A stretch of DNA of 14,046 nt from Acidocella sp. (lineage in GTDB: Bacteria > Pseudomonadota > Alphaproteobacteria > Acetobacterales > Acetobacteraceae), in NCBI GenBank assembly GCA_028687415.1, contig JAQUAC010000026.1, positions 1-14,046 of the forward strand, written 5' to 3'. The notes under the pieces are model-generated. The model did not search any database. It saw nothing but the letters and a program-made list of their open reading frames with translations, and was not told the DNA's origin. Below are positions 1-6,470 of the stretch, one piece after another (position 1 is the stretch's first letter; each line of letters opens with the position of its first letter). The position numbers and the translations under genes were made by a program.

Positions 1-505
1 TGTGCTCCCACACGTCGAGCGCAAGCAGCACCTTGCCTTCGCCGGTGGCCAGCGGGTTGGCGCCGTTCGGGGTCTTTGCGGTCTTCAACTTGCCGTCAGC
101 GCCCTGCACGAGCCAAGCCCAGCCAGAGCCGAACTGGCTAATGCCGGCGGCCTTGAAGGCGTCCTTGAACGCGGCGATGGAGCCGAAATCTTCAATCAGC
201 TTGGCTTCCAGCTTGCCGGGGAGCTTGCCGCCATTCGGCGTCATGTTTTCCCAGAACAGGATGTGGTTCCAGTGCTGCCCGGCATTGTTGAACACCGGTG
301 CCAGCTCCGGCTTGTTGTAGGAGAATTTAATGATCTCCTCGAGCGTCTTGCCCTGAAGGTCCGGGTTTTTCTCCACGAAGCCATTCAGCGCCGTAACATA
401 GGCCTGATGATGCTTACCGTGATGCAGTTCCAGCGTTTCCTGGCACATGCCAGCGCTAGCCAGCGCATTGGTGGTATAGGGGAGGGAAGGCAGTTCAAAC
501 GCCAT
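1..505 (-). CDS. sodB: Superoxide dismutase, Fe type (3' end outside window)
   Basis: Destroys superoxide in the cytoplasm, giving oxygen and hydrogen peroxide. Only the first 168 residues are present and the reading frame runs off the left edge, stopping just inside the DVWEHA motif. All four metal ligands are visible: His28 in LELHHGKHHQAYV, His81 in NNAGQHWNH, and Asp164 and His168 in DVWEH. Gln77, four residues before His81, sits where E. coli FeSOD has its active-site glutamine; MnSOD has Gly there and places its glutamine later. This favours iron or a metal-flexible enzyme. The start ATG at 505 has a GGAG sequence about 7 bases upstream and matches the usual family N terminus (MAFELPSLPY). 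It is divergent from the NDUFAF6-like gene with a 55-base gap. Family assignment is very secure; metal choice is inferred. Confidence 0.97.
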   Translation of the reverse strand, partial: MAFELPSLPYTTNALASAGMCQETLELHHGKHHQAYVTALNGFVEKNPDLQGKTLEEIIKFSYNKPELAPVFNNAGQHWNHILFWENMTPNGGKLPGKLEAKLIEDFGSIAAFKDAFKAAGISQFGSGWAWLVQGADGKLKTAKTPNGANPLATGEGKVLLALDVWEH

Positions 506-560
506 GGGGCACTCTCCAAACGGTCTTTGTTTCGTCGTATGGATTAGCTATGGAGTGTTG

Positions 561-1259
561 ATGCCTCCGTCAAGCGATGTTCTTCTCCGTCTGCGCCGAG
601 TCGACCCAGACCGGTTTTTCTGCACCCTGTTCGCTCCGGCGGAAAAGCGGGACGCGCTCGCGCTGCTGTATTTGTTCAATAATGAGCTGGCGCGCGCGCG
701 TGAGGTCGCTTCCGAGCCCACTCTGGCGCTCATCCGCCTGCAATGGTGGCGCGAGGTGGTGGAGGGCACGGAGAAGAAACACGAGCTGGCCACGCCACTC
801 TCCGCTGCGCTGAACGCGGGGCTCTTCGAGAGGGCCGATCTGCTCGGTCTCGTCGAGGCGCGCGAGGTGGAGGCTGACCACGAAATTCCCAGCCTTGAAG
901 CGTTTCTGGCCTATGCGCGCGGTACGGGCGGCAGGCTGGCGCGCATCGCGGGCAAGGCGCTGGGGGCCGATTCGCAGGCGGTGGAGGATCTCGGCACCGC
1001 CTATGCCATTTCTGGCATTCTGCGTGCCGCCCCTTTCCTGGCGCGGCAGGAACGTTCGCTGCTGCCCACGGATGGCACGCCGCAGGAAACCCTCACCGGC
1101 CATGCGCGTGGCTTGCTGGCAGTGCGTCCGCCCAGGTCTGCGCTGGCGGCGGCGTTACCAGCGGTGCTGGCCCGGCGGGATCTGGGCCGGCCATACAGCC
1201 CGCGAGGGTTGATGGATCGTCTCGCCGTATTGCGCGCCGTGGCTGCGGGGCGGGTTTAA
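561..1259 (+). CDS. Squalene/phytoene synthase-fold protein resembling complex I assembly factor NDUFAF6
   Basis: A 232-residue member of the squalene/phytoene synthase superfamily. The segment where active prenyl synthases carry the first Asp-rich DxxxD motif here reads FNNELARAREVASEP, followed by LIRLQWWREVVEG. This closely follows the pattern I remember for mitochondrial NDUFAF6 (FNVELAQVKDSVSEKT, LMRMQFWKKTVED). The second region (AYAISGILRAAPFLARQE) also resembles NDUFAF6 and not a catalytic Asp-rich helix. A role in respiratory complex I assembly, or another non-catalytic role, is therefore more likely than carotenoid or hopanoid synthesis. I chose ATG 561 because GGAG lies 6 bases upstream; an upstream in-frame ATG at 504 would overlap the sodB start codon. 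The protein is shorter than typical synthases (about 280-300 residues). Its last 167 bases lie opposite the 3' extension of the SDR gene. Fold assignment is good; the function is inference. Confidence 0.85.
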   Translation: MPPSSDVLLRLRRVDPDRFFCTLFAPAEKRDALALLYLFNNELARAREVASEPTLALIRLQWWREVVEGTEKKHELATPLSAALNAGLFERADLLGLVEAREVEADHEIPSLEAFLAYARGTGGRLARIAGKALGADSQAVEDLGTAYAISGILRAAPFLARQERSLLPTDGTPQETLTGHARGLLAVRPPRSALAAALPAVLARRDLGRPYSPRGLMDRLAVLRAVAAGRV

Positions 1260-2169
1260 GTGCCTCGCCGGTCAACATTTCAGCCACATCCCATAGATGC
1301 GCCCCCACCTCCGGGTCGCGCGCCTTCGGCCTTGCCTTGGCGATACTTGGCGGGCCGCGGAATTCCAGCAGTCCCTCCGGCCCGTAATACGCCCCAGGAG
1401 CCGCGTCCGGCGCTGTCGCGGCCAGAATCAGCGGCCAGGCCCCGGCGGCGGCGGATTGGCGGATGAACGGCGCGCCGAGGCGCGTCAGCCGCGCCATTGG
1501 GCTGTCGGCGCCTGGCCCGTTGGCGAACAGCTCCGTGGCGGCAATGCCAGGATGTGCCGCCAGCGAGAGCAGCCCCCAGCCCCCGGCATCCGAGCGCCGC
1601 TGCAACTCCAGGGCGAAGATCAGCATGGCCAGCTTGGACTGCTCATACGCCTTCCAACGCCTGTAACGCCGCTCGCTCTGTAAATCGCTGAACGCGATGT
1701 GACCGCGCCGGTGCGCCACGGACGATACCTGCACCACGCGTGGCGCCTTGGCGCTCATCAGTGGCGTCAGCAGCAGGGCGGTGATCAGGAAGTGTCCTAG
1801 AAAATTCACGCCGAATTGCAACTCGAAGCCCTGCGCGGTGGTCCGCCGCACCGGCGGTGCCATGACCCCTGCATTGTTGATGAGTATATCCAGCGCGCCA
1901 TGGGCTTCCTTGAACCGTCCGGCGAATTCATGCACGGCGGCGAAATCCGCAAGGTCCAATTGCCCGAACCGCGCCCGCCCCGGCGCCTCGGCATTAATCC
2001 GCGCCACCGCGGCCTCGCCCTTTTCCGGGTTGCGGCAGGCCAGAACCACGTCAGCCCCGGCCCGCGCCAGCTCCAGCGCGGTGTAATAGCCGATACCGCT
2101 ATTCGCGCCGGTAACAATCGCGGTCTTGCCCGCGAGGTCAGGGAGCTGGGCGCCTGGCCAGAGACTCAT
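1093..2169 (-). CDS. Short-chain dehydrogenase/reductase, retinol-dehydrogenase-like
   Basis: A 358-residue classical SDR that should reduce or oxidise a carbonyl or alcohol with NAD(P)(H); the substrate cannot be told from sequence. The Rossmann motif TGANSGIG is at 20-27, the dinucleotide-binding arginine region (ACRNPEKG) at 44-51, NNAG at 98-101, the catalytic serine in VQVSSVAH (149/150) and YEQSK with Tyr175 and Lys179. The family core ends near residue 303 (HLWDVAEMLTGEA). The last 55 residues are Pro/Ala/Arg-rich, match no SDR element I know, and are encoded opposite the 3' end of the NDUFAF6-like gene. Its ATG follows the hemB stop with no gap (TAGATG), with a strong GGAGGGG site inside the hemB end, so the two genes are co-transcribed and probably translationally coupled. 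A role in tetrapyrrole metabolism is not shown. Confidence 0.9.
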   Translation of the reverse strand: MSLWPGAQLPDLAGKTAIVTGANSGIGYYTALELARAGADVVLACRNPEKGEAAVARINAEAPGRARFGQLDLADFAAVHEFAGRFKEAHGALDILINNAGVMAPPVRRTTAQGFELQFGVNFLGHFLITALLLTPLMSAKAPRVVQVSSVAHRRGHIAFSDLQSERRYRRWKAYEQSKLAMLIFALELQRRSDAGGWGLLSLAAHPGIAATELFANGPGADSPMARLTRLGAPFIRQSAAAGAWPLILAATAPDAAPGAYYGPEGLLEFRGPPSIAKARPKARDPEVGAHLWDVAEMLTGEALKPAPQPRRAIRRDDPSTLAGCMAGPDPAGPAPLVTPPPAQTWADALPASHAHGR

Positions 2170-3162
2170 CTACCCCTCCAATATCCGTGCGGCCTGTACT
2201 GCGAAATAGGTCAGTACGCCCGAGCATCCGGCCCGCTTGAAGGCCATCAGGCTCTCCATCATCGCTTTGTCGTGGTCCAGCCAGCCATTGCGCGCCGCCG
2301 CAACGATCATCGCATATTCACCCGAGACCTGATAAGCGAAAACGGGCATTTCGAAACGATCCTTCACCCGCCGGATAATATCCAGATACGGCATACCGGG
2401 TTTCACCATCACCATGTCGGCGCCCTCGGCGATATCCATCGCCACCTCGCGCAGCGCCTCGTCGGAATTGGCCGGGTTCATCTGGTAGGTTTTCTTGTCG
2501 CCCTTCAGCGCGCCGTGGCTGCCGATGGCGTCGCGGAATGGCCCGTAAAACGCCGAGGCGTATTTTGCCGCATAGCTCATGATGCGGGTATTAATCAGCC
2601 CCGACGCATCCAGCGCCTCGCGGATCGCGCCGATGCGCCCGTCCATCATGTCGCTGGGGGCGATGATGTCGATCCCAGCCAAGGCCTGGTTCACGGCCTG
2701 CTGAACGAGAACCTCCACGCTCTCGTCATTGGTCACATAGCCGTCGGAGAGCAGCCCGTCATGGCCGTGGTCGGTGTAGGGGTCCAGCGCCACGTCGCCC
2801 ACCAGAGCCATTTGCGGGAACTCCCGCTTCAGCAGTGTGGCAGCCTGGCACATCAGGTTTTCCGGGTTCAGGGCCTCGGTGCCTTGCGCGTTCTTCTTTT
2901 CGGCGGGGGTGTCGGGGAACAAAGCGAGGGCAGGGATGCCCAACCGCGCCGCCTCCTCCACATGCTTCGCCAACCCGTCCAGTCCCACGCGGAATACGCC
3001 CGGCATGGCGGAAATCTCCTGTGGCTCGCCCGCGCCCTCACGGATGAAAATCGGCCAGATCAGGTCGTCCACGGAGAGGCGGTTTTCTGCCACCAGGCGG
3101 CGGGTGGCGTCATCGAAACGGTTGCGGCGCAGCCGCGTCGCGGGAAAGCTCTGGTTTGTCAT
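2170..3162 (-). CDS. hemB: Delta-aminolevulinic acid dehydratase (porphobilinogen synthase)
   Basis: Condenses two 5-aminolevulinate molecules to porphobilinogen, the second common step of haem, cobalamin and chlorophyll synthesis, in the cytoplasm. It has 330 residues, the normal family length. Both active-site lysines are present: Lys200 in MSYAAKYAS and Lys254 (the Schiff-base lysine) in VMVKPGMPYLD. The metal loop reads DVALDPYTDHGHDG (about 123-136), with aspartates in place of the three zinc cysteines, so this is the zinc-independent, magnesium/potassium-responsive type common in alphaproteobacteria. It is the first gene of a two-gene unit with the downstream SDR. The ribosome site before the start is weak (GGCGG close to ATG). 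The upstream region contains a perfect FNR-type palindrome and a Fur/Mur-like box, fitting oxygen and metal control of haem synthesis. Identification is secure. Confidence 0.98.
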   Translation of the reverse strand: MTNQSFPATRLRRNRFDDATRRLVAENRLSVDDLIWPIFIREGAGEPQEISAMPGVFRVGLDGLAKHVEEAARLGIPALALFPDTPAEKKNAQGTEALNPENLMCQAATLLKREFPQMALVGDVALDPYTDHGHDGLLSDGYVTNDESVEVLVQQAVNQALAGIDIIAPSDMMDGRIGAIREALDASGLINTRIMSYAAKYASAFYGPFRDAIGSHGALKGDKKTYQMNPANSDEALREVAMDIAEGADMVMVKPGMPYLDIIRRVKDRFEMPVFAYQVSGEYAMIVAAARNGWLDHDKAMMESLMAFKRAGCSGVLTYFAVQAARILEG

Positions 3163-3239
3163 GCCGCCAGCTTAACCCGGATCGCGCTGTGGCGCGAGGT
3201 ATGGGGCATGATTGACGTCCCAGTTAGCCGCGCGGAATG

Positions 3240-3258
3240 ATTGCAAATTATTTGCGAT
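3240..3258. promoter_or_regulatory. Fur/Mur-like box, hemB side
   Basis: ATTGCAAATTATTTGCGAT is an inverted repeat of two 9-base arms around a central T with one mismatch (8 of 9 pairs). Its core TGCAAAT-T-ATTTGCG has the 7-1-7 layout of Fur-family sites and matches TGATAATnATTATCA at 9 of 14 positions. The TGCAAAT arm resembles alphaproteobacterial Mur/Fur sites as I remember them. It overlaps a minus-strand AATAAT that could be the hemB -10 element. The regulator is inferred, not proven. Confidence 0.6.
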
Positions 3259-3282
3259 TGAGAGGGCGATGATCCGCGCGCG

Positions 3283-3296
3283 TTGATCCAGATCAA
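3283..3296. promoter_or_regulatory. FNR/FixK/Anr-type binding site
   Basis: TTGATCCAGATCAA matches the FNR consensus TTGATnnnnATCAA at every fixed position and also has the inner C and G favoured by FixK-type regulators. Its centre (3289.5) is about 127 bases upstream of the hemB ATG and 97 upstream of the NRAMP ATG. It lies about 70 bases upstream of the NRAMP start point expected from the candidate promoter, near the position of class I FNR activation. The site is clear; which gene responds is inference. Confidence 0.75.
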
Positions 3297-3323
3297 TGAA
3301 TGCAGCGGCTGAGTTAACCAGAG

Positions 3324-3353
3324 TTGCCGTCGCGGCAGTTATCTGAGAATAAT
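3324..3353 (+). promoter_or_regulatory. Candidate sigma-70 promoter of the NRAMP gene
   Basis: TTGCCG (3324-3329, 4 of 6 to TTGACA) and AATAAT (3348-3353, 5 of 6 to TATAAT) are separated by 18 bases. Transcription would begin near 3360, giving a leader of about 27 bases that contains AGGAG (3369-3373). The -10 element lies inside the second Fur/Mur-like box, the expected layout for repression by a metal-loaded regulator. Predicted by eye only. Confidence 0.45.
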
Positions 3354-3358
3354 TTGCA
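3344..3358. promoter_or_regulatory. Fur/Mur-like box, NRAMP side
   Basis: TGAGAATAATTTGCA has a 7-1-7 inverted arrangement (5 of 7 pairs) and matches the Fur consensus TGATAATnATTATCA at 11 of 14 positions. Read on the minus strand it begins TGCAAATTATT, the same 11 bases as the hemB-side box, so the two sites probably bind the same regulator. It covers the presumed -10 of the NRAMP gene. Confidence 0.6.
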
Positions 3359-3386
3359 TTAGCAGATCAGGAGTGGACCCAGAATC

Positions 3387-4646
3387 ATGTCGACGACCAC
3401 CAAGCCTTCGGGCTCAGCCGCTCCTAAGCGCTCTTTCAGAACCTTGCCCTGGGTCGCGGTGTTCGGCCCCGGTCTCGTCGTCATGCTGGCGGATACCGAT
3501 GTCGGCTCCATCATCACCGCCGGGCAGAGCGGCGTGCAATGGGGCTACAAGCTACTGCTGGTGCAGTTCATTCTCATGCCGGTGCTCTATGTAGTGCAGG
3601 AACTCACCGTGCGGCTGGGCATTTTCACCGGCAAGGGGCATGGCGAGCTGATCCGCGAGGCGTTCGGCCCGAAATGGGCTTGGCTGTCCGCCGCCGGGCT
3701 GGCGGTGGCCGCCATAGGCGCGCTGCTTACGGAGTTCTCCGGCGTCGCGGGCATTGGCGATTTGTTCGGCCTGCCGCATTATGTCTCGTTGCCCCTGGCC
3801 GCCGCCGCTTTGCTGGCGGTTGTCGTCACGGGCTCCTACCGCCGGGTGGAGCGCGTGGCCATGATCGTGGGGCTGTTCGAGCTTGCATTCTTCTTTGTCG
3901 CCTGGGCGGCGCGGCCAGATCTCGGACTCATGGCCTACCAATCGCTGCACGCGCCGATATTCGACCCAAATTACGAATATCTTGTCGCTGCCAACATAGG
4001 CGCGGTCATCATGCCTTGGATGGTTTTCTACCAGCAATCCGCCGTGGCCGATAAAAAGCTCAAGGCTGAGCACTATGCAGCCGCCAAATGGGACACAGCA
4101 ATCGGTGCCGTCGTCACCCAGCTGGTCATGGCGGCGGTGCTGATCGCCGCTGCCGCCTCCATCCGCCCGCACGCGCCGCAGGCTAGCCTTTCTACCGTCG
4201 GCCAGATGAGCCAGGCCATGACCCCGTATCTCGGTGCCAATGTCGGGCGTATCATCTTCGGCCTCGGCGTGCTGGGGGCGGGCATGGTCGCGGCCATCGT
4301 CGCCTCGCTGGCCTTGGCCTGGGGGCTGGGCGAGGTGGCGGGCTATCGCCGTTCACTTGAATTTCATCCGCTGAAGGCGAAGTGGTTCTACGGTGTCTAC
4401 GCGGCATGCGTTGTCGGCGGTGCTACGCTGGTGGGTGTTTACCCAAATCTCATTTCGCTCAACGTCGGCGTGCAGGTGATGAACGCGCTGCTGCTGCCGC
4501 TGGTACTGGGCTTTCTGGTACGGCTTGCCATGGTCACGCTGCCCGAGGCGCAGAAACTCAAAGGCCCATATATGTGGGTTGTGTTTATTGTCTGCGGCAT
4601 TACCTGTGTCTTCGGTGTAATGGGCGGCATAGGCGGGCTGCTCTAG
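3387..4646 (+). CDS. NRAMP-family divalent metal transporter with altered binding motif
   Basis: A 419-residue inner-membrane protein with about 11 hydrophobic segments, expected to import divalent metal ions. TM1 contains FGPGLVVMLADTDVGS. At the site where manganese/iron NRAMPs have DPGN this protein has D38-V39-G40-S41, so the metal-binding Asp is kept while Pro and Asn are replaced. TM6 has GAVIMPWMVFYQQS: the metal-binding Met209 and Pro210 are kept, but the histidine of the usual MPH motif is Trp211. These changes place it outside typical MntH and leave the substrate open (Mn, Fe, or Mg as in NRAMP-related Mg transporters). The ATG at 3387 has AGGAG 13 bases upstream, a rather long spacing. 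It is divergent from hemB with shared metal- and oxygen-type sites. The rpiB operon follows after 63 bases with no clear terminator. Family certain, specificity uncertain. Confidence 0.9.
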   Translation: MSTTTKPSGSAAPKRSFRTLPWVAVFGPGLVVMLADTDVGSIITAGQSGVQWGYKLLLVQFILMPVLYVVQELTVRLGIFTGKGHGELIREAFGPKWAWLSAAGLAVAAIGALLTEFSGVAGIGDLFGLPHYVSLPLAAAALLAVVVTGSYRRVERVAMIVGLFELAFFFVAWAARPDLGLMAYQSLHAPIFDPNYEYLVAANIGAVIMPWMVFYQQSAVADKKLKAEHYAAAKWDTAIGAVVTQLVMAAVLIAAAASIRPHAPQASLSTVGQMSQAMTPYLGANVGRIIFGLGVLGAGMVAAIVASLALAWGLGEVAGYRRSLEFHPLKAKWFYGVYAACVVGGATLVGVYPNLISLNVGVQVMNALLLPLVLGFLVRLAMVTLPEAQKLKGPYMWVVFIVCGITCVFGVMGGIGGLL

Positions 4647-4709
4647 GAGGTAAATGCGGCCACACGGAACCGTTTCCCTCTAACGAGACACCGTGATAAA
4701 GGGGCGCGC

Positions 4710-5168
4710 ATGACTCGTTCTTTGATAATCGCCCTGGGTGCCGACCATGGCGGTGTGACCTTGAAAAACCGGCTCGCCGCGGTAATTGCCGAGGCTGGCC
4801 ACCAAGTGCTGGATTACGGCACGGATGGCCCGGCCAGTGTCGATTACCCCGATTACGCCCAGGCGGTCTGCGCCGCGGTGGCGGAGAAGCGCGCCGATTA
4901 CGGCATTCTCGTCTGCGGTACCGGCATCGGCATGAGCATCGCCGCCAACCGCAATCCCGCCATCCGCTGCGCTCTGGTGCATGACGTTACCACCGCGCGG
5001 CTCACCCGCGCGCATAACGACGCGAACGTGCTGGCCCTCGGCGCCCGCATCATCGGTGAAGAGGTGGCGCTGGATATTCTCAAAACCTTTCTTGCCACCG
5101 ATTTCGAGGGCGGCCGCCATGAGCGCCGCCTCGCCAAGATCAACCAGATAACGGAACAGACGCCATGA
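4710..5168 (+). CDS. rpiB: Ribose-5-phosphate isomerase B
   Basis: Interconverts ribose-5-phosphate and ribulose-5-phosphate in the cytoplasm. It has 152 residues, the normal RpiB length. Characteristic elements are ADHGG with Asp11 and His12, the catalytic Cys69 in GILVCGTGIGMSIAANR, His102 in RAHNDANVLALGAR, and the C-terminal EGGRHERRLAKI. The ATG at 4710 is preceded by AAGGGG. Its stop overlaps the glyA start (ATGA, 5165-5168), so the two are translationally coupled. Heading an operon that also contains DHBP synthase is meaningful, because ribulose-5-phosphate is that enzyme's substrate. The related galactose-6-phosphate isomerase (LacB) is excluded by context and the RpiB motifs. Confidence 0.96.
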   Translation: MTRSLIIALGADHGGVTLKNRLAAVIAEAGHQVLDYGTDGPASVDYPDYAQAVCAAVAEKRADYGILVCGTGIGMSIAANRNPAIRCALVHDVTTARLTRAHNDANVLALGARIIGEEVALDILKTFLATDFEGGRHERRLAKINQITEQTP

Positions 5169-6463
5169 ACGAGCAGACCCAAGCCCCCCGCCTGGCCCGG
5201 TTTTTCAACGCCCCGCTGACCGAGATCGACCCCGAGATTGCCTCGATCATCGGCCAGGAGTTGGCGCGTGAGCAGGACGGCATCGAGCTGATTGCCTCTG
5301 AGAACATCGTCTCCGCCGCCGTGCTTGCCGCGCAAGGTTCCGTGTTCACCAACAAATACGCCGAAGGTTACCCCGGCAAGCGCTATTACGGCGGCTGCGG
5401 CCCGTCTGATCTGGTGGAAACCCTCGCCATCGAGCGCGCCAAGAAGATCTTCAGCGCCGGCTTCGCCAATGTGCAGGCCAATTCCGGCTCTCAGGCCAAC
5501 CAATCCGTGTTCCTGGCGCTGGTGCAGCCGGGTGACACCATTCTCGGCATGTCCCTGGCCGCTGGCGGGCACCTCACCCATGGCGCCGCCCCCAACATGT
5601 CCGGCAAGTGGTTCAACGCCGTGCAATATGGCGTGCGCAAGGAAGACGGCCTGCTCGATTACGAGGAGATGGAGCGCCTGGCCCGCGAGCATAAGCCCAA
5701 GCTGATCATCGCCGGCGGCTCCGCCTATCCGCGCTTCATCGACTTCGCCCGCTTCCGCGCCATCGCGGATGAGGTGGGCGCTTATCTCATGGTGGACATG
5801 GCGCATTTCGCCGGTCTGGTCGCGGCGGGCATCTTCCCCAGCCCGGTGCCCCACGCGCATGTCGTCACCACCACCACGCATAAAACCCTGCGCGGCCCGC
5901 GCGGCGGCATGGTGCTGACCAACCACGAGGACATTGCCAAGAAGATCAACTCCGCCATCTTCCCCGGCCTGCAGGGCGGCCCGCTGATGCATGTCATCGC
6001 CGCCAAGGCCGTGGCCTTTGGCGAGGCGCTGACGCCGGAGTTCGTGGCGTATCAGAAGGCCGTGGTGGCCAACGCCAAGGTGCTGGCGGAAACGCTGGTG
6101 ACCCAGGGGCTCGCCATCGTCACCGGCGGCACGGACAGTCATCTGATGCTGGTCGATCTGCGCCCCAAGAACACCACCGGCAAGGCGGCGGAAGCCAGCC
6201 TGGAGCGCGCTCACATCACCGCCAACAAGAACGCCATCCCGTTCGATCCGGCAAAACCCGCCATCACCTCCGGCATCCGTCTCGGCACGCCCGCCGCCAC
6301 CACGCGCGGCTTCGGTATCGCCGAGTTCAAGGAGGTTGGTCAGATGATCGGCGAGGTGCTGGACGGCCTAGCCAAGTCCAATGACGGCAGCAACGATGCC
6401 GCCGAAGCCGCCGTGGGCACGCGCGTCAAGGCGCTCTGCGCACGCTTCCCCATCTACAGGTAA
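5165..6463 (+). CDS. glyA: Serine hydroxymethyltransferase
   Basis: PLP enzyme converting serine and tetrahydrofolate to glycine and 5,10-methylene-tetrahydrofolate, the main one-carbon source for thymidylate, purines and methionine. It has 432 residues, the usual bacterial length. Lys240 in VVTTTTHKTLRGPRGG binds PLP; Asp211 and His214 in VDMAHFAGL contact the cofactor. ELIASENIVS and TNKYAEGYPGKRYYGG near the N terminus are hallmarks. The segment usually reading GCEYVD is GCGPSD here, a local variation outside the catalytic lysine region. It overlaps rpiB by 4 bases and is followed after 7 bases by nrdR. No other assignment is plausible. Confidence 0.99.
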   Translation: MNEQTQAPRLARFFNAPLTEIDPEIASIIGQELAREQDGIELIASENIVSAAVLAAQGSVFTNKYAEGYPGKRYYGGCGPSDLVETLAIERAKKIFSAGFANVQANSGSQANQSVFLALVQPGDTILGMSLAAGGHLTHGAAPNMSGKWFNAVQYGVRKEDGLLDYEEMERLAREHKPKLIIAGGSAYPRFIDFARFRAIADEVGAYLMVDMAHFAGLVAAGIFPSPVPHAHVVTTTTHKTLRGPRGGMVLTNHEDIAKKINSAIFPGLQGGPLMHVIAAKAVAFGEALTPEFVAYQKAVVANAKVLAETLVTQGLAIVTGGTDSHLMLVDLRPKNTTGKAAEASLERAHITANKNAIPFDPAKPAITSGIRLGTPAATTRGFGIAEFKEVGQMIGEVLDGLAKSNDGSNDAAEAAVGTRVKALCARFPIYR

Positions 6464-6470
6464 GTAGAGC

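Larger units (their letters stand above)
3163..3386. promoter_or_regulatory. Divergent control region of hemB and the NRAMP gene
   Basis: A 224-base non-coding region between the hemB start (minus) and the NRAMP start (plus). It is AT-richer than its surroundings and holds three ordered palindromic sites: a near-perfect 7-1-7 box on the hemB side, a central FNR/FixK-type palindrome, and a second 7-1-7-like box on the NRAMP side. A candidate plus-strand promoter is TTGCCG (3324-3329), 18 bases, AATAAT (3348-3353). On the minus strand an AATAAT (3252 to 3247) lies inside the hemB-side box but has only a poor -35. The promoter calls are pattern-based; the palindromes are seen directly. Confidence 0.75.

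Noticed and set aside
504..560. Upstream ATG start for the NDUFAF6-like gene
   Set aside because: It would overlap the sodB start codon on the other strand, adds residues with no family similarity, and ATG 561 has a good GGAG.
1816..3240. Long plus-strand open frame (474 codons) opposite hemB and the SDR gene
   Set aside because: It lies antisense to two genes with complete motifs and its translation shows no family pattern; long antisense frames are expected in GC-rich coding DNA.
3212..3240. TTGACG with GAATGA as a plus-strand promoter
   Set aside because: It would give a leader of about 140 bases for the NRAMP gene and the -10 is poor; the TTGCCG/AATAAT pair nearer the gene fits better.
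3373..3594. GTG-started frame overlapping the NRAMP start
   Set aside because: Out of frame with the NRAMP gene and without recognisable content; ATG 3387 begins a clear transporter.
4898..6214. Long minus-strand open frame opposite rpiB and glyA (438 codons)
   Set aside because: His/Gly/Gln-rich translation typical of antisense shadows; glyA and rpiB on the other strand are fully convincing.
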